Below, piece by piece: positions 31,904 to 39,800 of a DNA stretch of 64,000 bases (its first letter is position 1; the number at the start of each line of letters is the position of its first letter). A program made the position numbers and the translations under genes. Origin of the DNA: Halobacterium sp. KA-4 (lineage in GTDB: Archaea; Halobacteriota; Halobacteria; Halobacteriales; Halobacteriaceae); contig NZ_JAJJZG010000012.1 in NCBI RefSeq assembly GCF_021028995.1, positions 1 through 64,000 of the forward strand. The letters are read 5' to 3'. A model generated the notes under the pieces. The model ran no database searches. It was not told the DNA's origin and saw nothing but the letters and a program-made list of their open reading frames with translations.

Positions 31904-31913
31904 TTATTTAAAT
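31904..31913 (+). promoter_or_regulatory. TATA box of module 4
   Basis: TTATTTAAAT ends 24 bp upstream of ATG 31937, indicating a leaderless transcript. Confidence 0.65.
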
Positions 31914-31936
31914 ATCGGTTCGTATCTACGCAACAG

Positions 31937-32860
31937 ATGCTTACCGAAGGCGAGGTTCGCGCGCTCACCGTCCTTCACGGTGAGCAGACAGTCTCCGAAT
32001 TTGCGACCCAGCTGGACCGCAGTCTCAGCTACACGTCTGAACTTGTCGATCGTCTCGAAGCGACCGGACTCGTCGAGACGCGTCGACAAGGGAAAACAAA
32101 GCAGATCCGGCCATCGGACGCGAAAGCACTCGAACTCCTCGCAGACATCACCCAAGAGTATTCGCACATCGACTGGCCTGAACTGTTGTCGGGTGCGACG
32201 CTCCGCGTTCTCTACTATCTTGAAACACCGCGGGTCGTAATGGAGCTCGCACGCCGGGCCAACATTCACAGGAGTACCGTCCATCGCGCCCTCGATCCAC
32301 TTCAGCATCGAGGGATCATCTACGAAACTGACGAGGATGCATATGTGCTGAACGAGGGATTCGAACAACTGAGTACGCTTGCTCGGGAACTCGTTCACCA
32401 CGACCATCGCCAGACCGTCGAACAACACACCGACACCTACACGATTCTCTGGGAGTCACTCGACGAGTTCCTCGTCCAGACCGCAGATGAGATTACCGCC
32501 GAGGACTTCCTTTCGACGGGGCCAGAGCGTTTCCAGACCTACGACCTGCCCCTTCTGGCCCGCGACCGTCGGTACTATTTCCATTCAGAGACGATGAATG
32601 ATCTCTCGCCGGCGATGCTGTGCTGTCATATGCTCGTAATCGATTCGGGCGCACGTACCCAGTCATACTGTCTGCTCCTGCTCAGCCACGTTGACGTCGA
32701 CCGTGACGAACTGCGTGACCAGGCCACAAAGTACGGCGTCGACGATCTCGTCGAGGACTTGCTCACGTATCTCGACACGAGTGGCGAGGAGCGGGCATCT
32801 CGACTTCCCGAGTGGGAAGAGTTCCAAGAATTGGCTGCGGACTACGGGGTGTCAGCATGA
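31937..32860 (+). CDS. Tandem winged-HTH partner, module 4
   Basis: About 307 residues. First winged HTH: TVSEFATQLDRSLSYTSELVDRLEATGLVETRRQG. Second: PRVVMELARRANIHRSTVHRALDPLQHRGII. The C-terminal domain, with YYFHSETMNDLSPAMLCCHMLVIDSGARTQSYCLLLLSHVDVD, parallels module 3 (HTLVLDSGSRRVSYAMLLIEKLDID). Four-base overlap with the nucleotidyltransferase. Likely antitoxin/autoregulator (inference). Confidence 0.78.
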   Translation: MLTEGEVRALTVLHGEQTVSEFATQLDRSLSYTSELVDRLEATGLVETRRQGKTKQIRPSDAKALELLADITQEYSHIDWPELLSGATLRVLYYLETPRVVMELARRANIHRSTVHRALDPLQHRGIIYETDEDAYVLNEGFEQLSTLARELVHHDHRQTVEQHTDTYTILWESLDEFLVQTADEITAEDFLSTGPERFQTYDLPLLARDRRYYFHSETMNDLSPAMLCCHMLVIDSGARTQSYCLLLLSHVDVDRDELRDQATKYGVDDLVEDLLTYLDTSGEERASRLPEWEEFQELAADYGVSA

Positions 32861-33669
32861 GGGCGCGATTCGACAGTTCGTACATTCGGTCGGAACTCGA
32901 GCGCATCGGCGAGCAGCTAGACGACCCACTCACTGTCTTCTTGATCGGCGGTGGGGCAATGGCGTTCCAGGATCTCAAGACCACTACCAAGGATATCGAT
33001 CTCATCGTCGCATCCGGTGATGACCTCGGGCAGCTCCAAGCAGTACTGCTCGAACTTGGTTACGATATCGTTCGGGAACCGGACGAAGAATACGAAGCGC
33101 TCGGTGCTCAGCGAATCCTCGAGAACGATGATGGGTGTCGAATCGACATCTTTCACCAGCAGGTAATCGATAAACTGGTTCTTTCTGACGGGATTCGGAA
33201 GCGTAGCGAGCGGTACCTCAACCCCAGCAACTTGGTGGTCGAACTCGTGAGCCCAGAGGACATCTTCCTATTCAAGGCGGTCGCCGGACGGGTGGACGAT
33301 ATCGAAGATATGTTTTCGCTGCTGCAGACTGACCTCGATTTCGACGTCGTCGAAGCAGAACTCGCCGCGCAGATCGACCTCTTGGATCAAGAGCTATTCG
33401 TAACATACGTGAACGAGGCGTTGGCCGATCTCACCGAGCAACACAACGTGAGGACACCCCTGCATGAGCCGGTCGCGGAGATTACAGAGCGCGTATACGA
33501 GGAACTCGAAGTGCTTCACGCCCTCGACGAACCGAAATCTATGCCTGCCCTCCAGCAGGAACTCGATTACACCACGGTTGAATTACAGGATATCGTGAGT
33601 CGTCTCGAGGAGAAAGACGCAGTCAAGGAAACCGCTGATCGCATCGAGCGTCTTTCGACGACGATCTGA
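32857..33669 (+). CDS. DUF6036-type nucleotidyltransferase, module 4
   Basis: About 270 residues from ATG 32857, homologous to 18533-19402. Signature VFLIGGGAMAFQDLKTTTKDIDLIVA (GG then D-x-D), RIDIFHQQVIDKLVLSDGIRKRS, and LVSPEDIFLFKAVAGRVDDIEDM. The C-terminal tail ends in a winged-helix-like MPALQQELDYTTVELQDIVSRLEEKDAV. Probable enzyme of the toxin-antitoxin-like pair. Confidence 0.8.
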   Translation: MRARFDSSYIRSELERIGEQLDDPLTVFLIGGGAMAFQDLKTTTKDIDLIVASGDDLGQLQAVLLELGYDIVREPDEEYEALGAQRILENDDGCRIDIFHQQVIDKLVLSDGIRKRSERYLNPSNLVVELVSPEDIFLFKAVAGRVDDIEDMFSLLQTDLDFDVVEAELAAQIDLLDQELFVTYVNEALADLTEQHNVRTPLHEPVAEITERVYEELEVLHALDEPKSMPALQQELDYTTVELQDIVSRLEEKDAVKETADRIERLSTTI

Positions 33670-33729
33670 CGGCGAGGGATACCGGAATCTATGGCGTAAT
33701 GCCAAGCGGTGCGGCTTATTGGATACTTT

Positions 33730-33747
33730 CCCTATCCATGGATAGGG
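33730..33747. terminator. Palindrome between convergent genes
   Basis: Perfect 18-bp palindrome CCCTATCCATGGATAGGG, 60 bp past module 4 and before the 3' end of the minus-strand gene at 33835. Its place suggests a bidirectional terminator or an insulator; I cannot exclude an operator. Confidence 0.5.
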
Positions 33748-33834
33748 AGACTCCCCATTAGTCGCGGTCAAGCGCGACGTCGACTTCGTCAACGAGGTCC
33801 TCCATGGAAACGGTGTAAGCGTCGGCAACATGTC

Positions 33835-34158
33835 TCACTCAACGAGATGCTCATCGAGGTCGTGCGTCCAGTACGTCGCGGGCCCGCCAGGACTACATCG
33901 CGCACACAGCTGCAGCGGCCCCTCGAGATGGCCGAGTTCCACACGGAAGCGCGTGAGCGCCGCGAGAGCGTCGACGACGAGCCCACAGCCATCGCAGGCG
34001 TCGCGATCGCGCTCGTCGGGATCCGGCTCCATCTGGATCGCGCAGTCGACGCAGATAGGGTGGGTGACCCGCTCATCTTCCCCCCAGGTGTGGGCGTCGC
34101 CAGTCTCGGTGCTGGGCGGAGCGTCGCAGAACGCACACCCTGTAAGCGTCTGCTGCAT
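33835..34158 (-). CDS. Small Cys-rich zinc protein
   Basis: About 107 residues. It has four Cys-pair units: CAFC, HPICVDC, CDGCG and CARC, enough for two zinc sites. The order, a ribbon, an acidic linker (MEPDPDERDRDACDGCGLVVDALAAL) and a second ribbon, suggests nucleic-acid or protein binding. Stop and start of neighbouring genes overlap by one base (TAATG) with 34158-34448, so the two are coupled. Function unknown. Confidence 0.7.
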   Translation of the reverse strand: MQQTLTGCAFCDAPPSTETGDAHTWGEDERVTHPICVDCAIQMEPDPDERDRDACDGCGLVVDALAALTRFRVELGHLEGPLQLCARCSPGGPATYWTHDLDEHLVE

Positions 34159-34448
34159 TACTCCGCCTCCGCGTCGGCGTCGCGGCCGGCCGTCCAGCCA
34201 CGGTGGAAGACGGCCAATTGCGTCGTCGAGTCGAAGGTAGTAACACTCGGCTCGTGAACGAGAACGCGATCCTCGGGAACGGGTGTGACGACGTCCGCGT
34301 CGATGAGGTCGTCGACTAGGCTGCGGGCCGTTGCGTCGTCGACGTCCGCGGTCGCGACGCTCGCGGCGTCACGGTCCTGTGCGAGGAGTTCGGTTTCGAG
34401 CTGTTCGTGGTCGGCACTCGTGTCGTCGTGAGGATCGGGACCAGCCAT
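34158..34448 (-). CDS. Small acidic hypothetical protein
   Basis: About 96 residues from ATG 34448. Very acidic, with helix-rich segments LETELLAQDRDAASVATADVDDATARSLVDDLIDADVVTPVPEDRVLVHEPSVTTF, a layout compatible with a degenerate winged-helix fold. Coupled to the zinc protein downstream through TAATG. A weak GC hairpin lies upstream at about 34482-34502. Confidence 0.62.
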   Translation of the reverse strand: MAGPDPHDDTSADHEQLETELLAQDRDAASVATADVDDATARSLVDDLIDADVVTPVPEDRVLVHEPSVTTFDSTTQLAVFHRGWTAGRDADAEAE

Positions 34449-34617
34449 GGTGAATCACGCCGCGCACGCTCTCGCGCGCTGCACGCCTCCCGGCGCCGAT
34501 AAACAGCCCAGTCGGAGGGCGTCAGTCCGACCCTGGGTCGCGATACTCGAAAACGGCAACGTCGCGGAGGGATAGGGCGGTGGGCGGGGGTTGAGGGCAT
34601 GAATTCTGGCAACGTCG

Positions 34618-34659
34618 TTAACCAACACTTCGACAGAACTGGTCCCGAGTGTTGGTTAA
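34618..34659. repeat. Long-spacer palindrome copy 6
   Basis: TTAACCAACA at 34618-34627 and TGTTGGTTAA at 34650-34659, 22-base spacer. It starts 9 bp past the stop of the gene at 34669-35109. Confidence 0.9.
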
Positions 34660-34668
34660 GAGTGTGGC

Positions 34669-35109
34669 CTATGGAGTCCGGAGTTCCTGAACCGGCTTCA
34701 CGTTGAACGTGTCCGGCTCGCTGGCTGCTGCTTCTCGTGTGCGTTCCGCTTGTGAGGCTGCCGACCGGGTGAGCTGGGTGACGAGTTCGTCGCGAACGAT
34801 CTCCCGAGGAACGGTTGTCTCGTGCCAGCCCAGCCGGGCGTCGAAGTGCCGCTTTTGGAACTGCTCGCTGACGTCGTCGACGGCGACGTACTGCGTGCGG
34901 TTTGTCCCCCGGACCTGGTGGGTGACGACGACTGCCCCCACGTGCTCGTGCGTCAGCTCGATTAGGGCACACTCCACGAGCGCGACGAGCGACGCGTGAT
35001 CGCGGTCGTTCGGGATCGCCACCTCGAGGTCTGCCCACGGAGCCTCCCCGTCGGAGTTGGTTGCTGCTTGCTGTACCGTCTGCGTTTGGGTCGTACGTTC
35101 CGAAGCCAT
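34669..35109 (-). CDS. Hypothetical protein, 146 residues
   Basis: ATG start at 35109. Disordered N-terminus (SERTTQTQTVQQAATNSDGEAPW), then an alpha/beta core LEVAIPNDRDHASLVALVECALIELTHEHVGAVVVTHQVRGTNRTQYVAVDDVSEQF and a helical C-terminus. A structural protein with a small globular domain; no function known to me. Hairpin at 35134-35154 upstream, palindrome copy 6 downstream. Confidence 0.66.
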   Translation of the reverse strand: MASERTTQTQTVQQAATNSDGEAPWADLEVAIPNDRDHASLVALVECALIELTHEHVGAVVVTHQVRGTNRTQYVAVDDVSEQFQKRHFDARLGWHETTVPREIVRDELVTQLTRSAASQAERTREAAASEPDTFNVKPVQELRTP

Positions 35110-35133
35110 CGTCTATCGGGGGCACGTGATGTA

Positions 35134-35154
35134 CCCCGCCGCCCCCTGGCGGGG
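35134..35154 (-). repeat. Pre-start hairpin
   Basis: CCCCGCC / GGCGGGG, perfect 7-bp stem, loop GCCCCCT. About 25 bp upstream of ATG 35109. Confidence 0.75.
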
Positions 35155-35183
35155 GTGACAGACGTGCCGCTGCGGTCGCAACG

Positions 35184-36437
35184 CTACTTGGACCGACCGC
35201 CGAATAACCGACCCAACAGTGAGGATGACTCTGACTCACTACTGTTCTCACTCGTAGTAGCGGCGTGCTCGCCCTGGCACTCCTCCTCCTGGCCACGGGT
35301 GGCGAGTTCGTCAGTGAGTCGCTTGACCTCCGCTTCGAGAGCGTCGATGCGCTCGGTTTTCTCCGTGAGTGTCGCCTCGAGCTCGTCGACGCGGTCGCTC
35401 AAGATCTGGTTCTTCTCGGCGAGATACGCGCGACTCCGCTCCGAGTCAGCAGCGCCGACGTCTGGCGACGATGTGGCGGGGATCTCGTCCGCGGTATCGT
35501 CGCCGGCGTCCGGGTCGTAGAACTCCGAAGTAGTCGCAATTGCTCGCTCGATGGTCTTCTCCCCATACGTCGACCCATCAGCGTAGTGGACCTCGTCCCA
35601 CTTCTCCCGAAGCAATCCTGACTGGCGAAACAGGTGATCCATCTGCGTCCGGTCGCCGCCGGTCCAGAACGCCAGCAGACAGCACAGCGCCATGTCGGCC
35701 TCGGACTGGCTGTCGTAGCCGGCTGTGTTCCCGTTCCAGAGCCGCTCGAACTTCTCGCCGTTCGATGCATTCCGCGCTTTCTCGAGGAGGTCCTCGTCTT
35801 CGAGGTCGACGTCAACGCCGGCTGCACCGGTCGTCGGTGACTCGTCGTCAGCGCTACCACGCTGTTCGGACTCTGCTGCCGTGTCACGCTCTGTCTCCTG
35901 AACGTACTCACGGTGAATCGCTCTGAGCGCGTCCTGTCGACGTGCGACGCACGTTGGTGTCCGCTCGACGTGATCGCCAGTGACGGTGAAAAATCGTGCC
36001 GTGTCGTACAGTTCGATGCTCCCGCGACGGTTCCGCCCCTCGGGAAGTTCGCCCCTGATGAGGACGTGATAGCCGGTGCCGGACGGTGACACCTCCGTAT
36101 AGGAGTCGAGGCGCTCGATGATGTCTAGTGCCGCGTCGTCGACGTCGCCGGTTTCAGGATCACGGCAGTCGTCCAGGTCGACACCGACGATGGGATCGTC
36201 GTCGGTAAACACGAACCCAACGCCATCGGCGTGTGCCGTCTCGGTGTAGTCGAGCGCTGTCTCGAAGCTCGCCCAGGTCTCCGACTCTGTTGATGACGCG
36301 AACCCCCCACCTCCCGGCGTCACCGGAATCTTCGTCGACTTGCCGTCCCGCTCCTCTTCGCGCCAGCACACCCACTGGTCCCGTTCGCGTAGCGTCTCCG
36401 GAATCGCCTCCGATTCGTCGATACTACTCTCACTCAT
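35184..36437 (-). CDS. PrimPol-like replication protein (NrS-1 polymerase-type)
   Basis: About 417 residues from ATG 36437 (MSESSIDESEAI). The N-terminal half has a primase-polymerase-like core: DPIVGVDLDDCRDPETGDV with clustered metal-ligand Asp, then EVSPSGTGYHVLIRG and SIELYDTARFFTVTGDH. The middle has the helix bundle typical of NrS-1 polymerase-like proteins (EDLLEKARNASNGEKFERLWNGN, then ADMALCCLLAFWTGGDRTQMDHLFRQSGLLREKWDE). The C-terminal part is a coiled coil (DRVDELEATLTEKTERIDALEAEVKRLTDEL) with a Ser-rich end. No helicase motif follows, unlike full phage primase-helicases. Likely primes plasmid replication or transfer. Confidence 0.8.
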   Translation of the reverse strand: MSESSIDESEAIPETLRERDQWVCWREEERDGKSTKIPVTPGGGGFASSTESETWASFETALDYTETAHADGVGFVFTDDDPIVGVDLDDCRDPETGDVDDAALDIIERLDSYTEVSPSGTGYHVLIRGELPEGRNRRGSIELYDTARFFTVTGDHVERTPTCVARRQDALRAIHREYVQETERDTAAESEQRGSADDESPTTGAAGVDVDLEDEDLLEKARNASNGEKFERLWNGNTAGYDSQSEADMALCCLLAFWTGGDRTQMDHLFRQSGLLREKWDEVHYADGSTYGEKTIERAIATTSEFYDPDAGDDTADEIPATSSPDVGAADSERSRAYLAEKNQILSDRVDELEATLTEKTERIDALEAEVKRLTDELATRGQEEECQGEHAATTSENSSESESSSLLGRLFGGRSK

Positions 36438-36444
36438 CCTCACA

Positions 36445-36825
36445 TAGCACCTCGCATGGCTCTCACTGGCTCTGAGCCAGCACAGACTTCACGCTGCTCT
36501 GCGTGTCGATCCAATCCCTTGGTCCCAACGGGGAACCCCCGTTCTATCCTAGTTGGTTTTTGCCGTAACAGATCATTCAAATCAGTGAAATCCTGGGTCT
36601 GAGGCTCCCGATACGTGCATACAGCAAAATCTCTCCAGAATGCTTGTGTTACGGCATTTCGGTTGGTTGCCGTAACCCCTCTCCGTCTGCTGATTTCGGT
36701 GCTGCGGAGACGATATGCCTCGATGTTTCCGTAACGCGAGAGGCATTTCCTGTTATGCAAACTCAAATTTACATTTACGATATATTTGGCGCTGAGTGTG
36801 GATTGCATTGTATTCCCCTCCAGAT
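36445..36825. other. A+T-rich intergenic region with repeated TGCCGTAAC boxes
   Basis: About 380 bp between the PrimPol-like gene and the VirD4-like gene, clearly richer in A+T than the surroundings. It contains four copies of a 9-base box, TGCCGTAAC or TTCCGTAAC: 36561-36569 (+), 36648-36656 (-), 36668-36676 (+) and 36727-36735 (+). They could be iterons or regulator sites. No coding frame is convincing. Confidence 0.55.
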
Positions 36826-39800
36826 CTATTCTGATTTGAGTGCAAGCCCCTCGTAGTATCGAACAGAGTCGCCGTTCTCATTGTCTGTGTTCCGCTCGAA
36901 CGTGACATAGTTCCCGAGGCGACGGCCGAACCAGGGTTTGCTATCTGTATCAATCCCGTGAGCCTCAGCCCACTGCTCGTAGATTTCGTAGACATCTCCG
37001 GCGGCTACTCTGCTTTCCGGATCTTCGACGAGGTGTGTCTCTGCGAATCGCTCAACAACCGCCTCTGGATCCTCAGCAATATCGTCAATCGATGGCTGAG
37101 GCGCCTGCTGAATATGGTCTGCCTGTTCTCCTGTCGTTTCTTCGCACCCACTTGTGGTGACGGTATCGAGTAAGGTGTCCATCGAGTACGTACCGTCAGT
37201 ATCGTACACGACCGGGTTGCCTTCTTCAGGGAGAATGACGATAGCGTACGACGTGGGGCTATAATCGGGTGTCTGGAGTTCGGCTTCGGGGACGAATGGC
37301 TTCTTGATACGCACCCAGTCGCCCTCGAACGCCGATTTCGTCTCGTAGATGTGTTGCTCACCGTGCTCGTATACGACGTACTCGTCGGCAGCGTGGTCGT
37401 AGCTGTAGATGGCCGGAACACGATCTTTCGAGAGTTTTCCAAGCGACGGGAGGCGGATGTGTTCCGTCCCGCTGGCATCACGAAGGATGATCTCATCGCC
37501 ATCACGCTGCCAGATGTTCTGAGTCCCGTTCTCGTCGTCGGTCGCCGGTCGGACGGCCGTCACTCCACCTTCTTCGGTCGCTCCACCGTTGAACGTGAGA
37601 TTCGAGTCAGTCGTGTAGAACCGTGTCTCACCATTCTGGAGTGTGCGAACGGGTGGTGTGAGAATGCCGTCGACACGCTCGGCCCACTCAGTTTCGTCGT
37701 TTCCTGGTCGAACGACAAACAGCGGGATATCCCCTGCTTCTTGGGCTTTCCGGAGATTCGTGAGCACCTTCGCGGGATTCTCGGGTGTCGTCGTTTCGAC
37801 TTCGATGGCGAATCGGTCGGAAACGTCGGGGTGGCTCGCCCTCGCGTCAGGTTTCTCGCTGCCATCCTGTGCGAGGATCGAGACGGTGAAACCGAGTGCA
37901 GTGAGTTCTTCTTCGATCTGAAGGAGTGCTGCGTCGTGGGCACTCCCACCGGCGGCCTGCACGCCACCAGTATCGGGTGTCGCGACCTTTTCTCCGGCGT
38001 CAGTGAGCCGGATGCGGAGCTCGTCGGCGTCGATATCGACGGTCGTATCGAGGTATCGTGATCGTTCGCGAATGTCCGCGAGTGCATCATACGATGGCGG
38101 CTCGGCGTCGACGTCGTCAAAGAGGCGTCTGAGTTCGTCGTCAACCGCTTCAACGGCCACCCAACCGTTCTCCTCACGGCATCCTTCTCGAAGCTGGAGA
38201 CTCCGGACCACCGTCGCAATCGCGACGTCCAGGTCGTCGCTCGCGATATCGAGCACTCCGTGTCCGTCGGTCGGTGTTCTCGTTGTTGAGGCGTCTGTTG
38301 CAGCCGGCACGCCGTGTTCCTCGCTGATGTTCTCGTGCATCGAGGAGAGTGTCTCAGTGAACTGCTCCTCTTCACGCTCTGTGAGCGGAGATTCGCTCTC
38401 GGGGTGGCCCGGTGGAATCGGGAGTGGTTCGAGACTGAACGGATACGGCCCCGTTTCACCGAACGTCGGGCTTGGCAGGCTGGCGATCCACTCCCCTCGT
38501 GGCAACGAACGAATCCGATTGGCGAAATCCGCGGGGTCCATCTCTTCGTGGGCCATCGCTCGCGCCAGTTCCCGGTCGACGTTGATTTTCCCGATGAGTG
38601 AACTGCCGATGTTGTTCAGAGCATTCAGGTAGATCTTCCGCCCACCTTCAGCCTCCATCTGTTCGGGGAACTGCATCGACAGGCCAACAGAGAGCCGGAA
38701 TCCCCGGCCTTTCTCGAGGAGATCATTCATGATGTCGGAGACTACGACCGACGCTGCCTCGTCGACGAGCAAGTTCACGACGTAGTCGTCCGAGTGCTGG
38801 GAGAGGGCCTGTTTGCGGTCCTTGAGAGCTGCATCGAGATTGGTCAGGATCACACCAGTCATGATCCGGGCAGCGTCGTCGCGGAGATCTCCGAGGTCGA
38901 AGAGGATGACCGTATCCTCGTCGAGGACATCCCGAAAGTCGAACTGGTTCTCGGTATTGTTGAAGATCTGCCGCAGGTGCGTATCCTGTGAGATGTAGGC
39001 GAGACGGTTTCCGACACCCCCCATCACGTTCGCGAAGGTGTTCGAATCTAACTGGAGTTGCCGTCGAATCGTCCGCGTGACTTCCTCGTCGCTCGACCGT
39101 GGGGCGTCGCCGATGTTCTCGTTCGGTGGCCCGGCCTCCCAGAGCTGGTCGACGACGTGTTCGAGCTGTCGGTGGGCAAAGTAATCCGTCGACGCTCGGT
39201 AGAGCCCGTTCTCACGCCCGTATTCCTCGTCGAACAGTGTCTTGATGAGTGTCTTGATGAGAGTTGGGGCCACAGTCGCCCGCTCGTAGCGGTCGGTTCC
39301 CATCACGAGCTTCAAAATCTCTTCGTAGTGGTCGGCCTTCCGTTGGACGGCGTCTTCGCGGCGCCGTCCGCTCTCCATCGACGGTTCGAGATCGAAAAAC
39401 GAGAACCCGGGGAGGACGTCCGGGATCGGGAAGTGGACGACGTTCTCTTGGAGGTCGGTCATTCCGAACCGACGCGCGTGAGCCCGCATATAATTCTGGG
39501 CCATGTCGTCGTTCTTCGGGATGATGAGGATCGTCGGCCCCTCGGTGTTGGCGTACAGCGACAGCATATCGTTGATGAGGGCTTTCGACTTCCCAGAGCC
39601 GGTTGTTCCGAACCGGCCGTAATGAGTGGGCAGCAGTCCGGGTGGAATGTGTGTCGGCTCGTCTTCGGCCTCGCCGGTGTCGTCGAGGGCATACCCGATT
39701 GCCATCCCGTCGCGGAATTCACTCATGAGGTCCTGGTGGGGGCGTGGCAATGGATTCCGACTCTGCTGTTCCGCACGCGTCCCACGTGCCCCCTCGACAG

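Noticed and set aside
6460-35154. Pre-start hairpins as intrinsic terminators of the preceding genes
   Set aside because: On the coding strand the T-run comes before the hairpin, the reverse of a hairpin-then-U-tract terminator; the constant link is to the next start codon. Not fully excluded for T-run-only archaeal termination.
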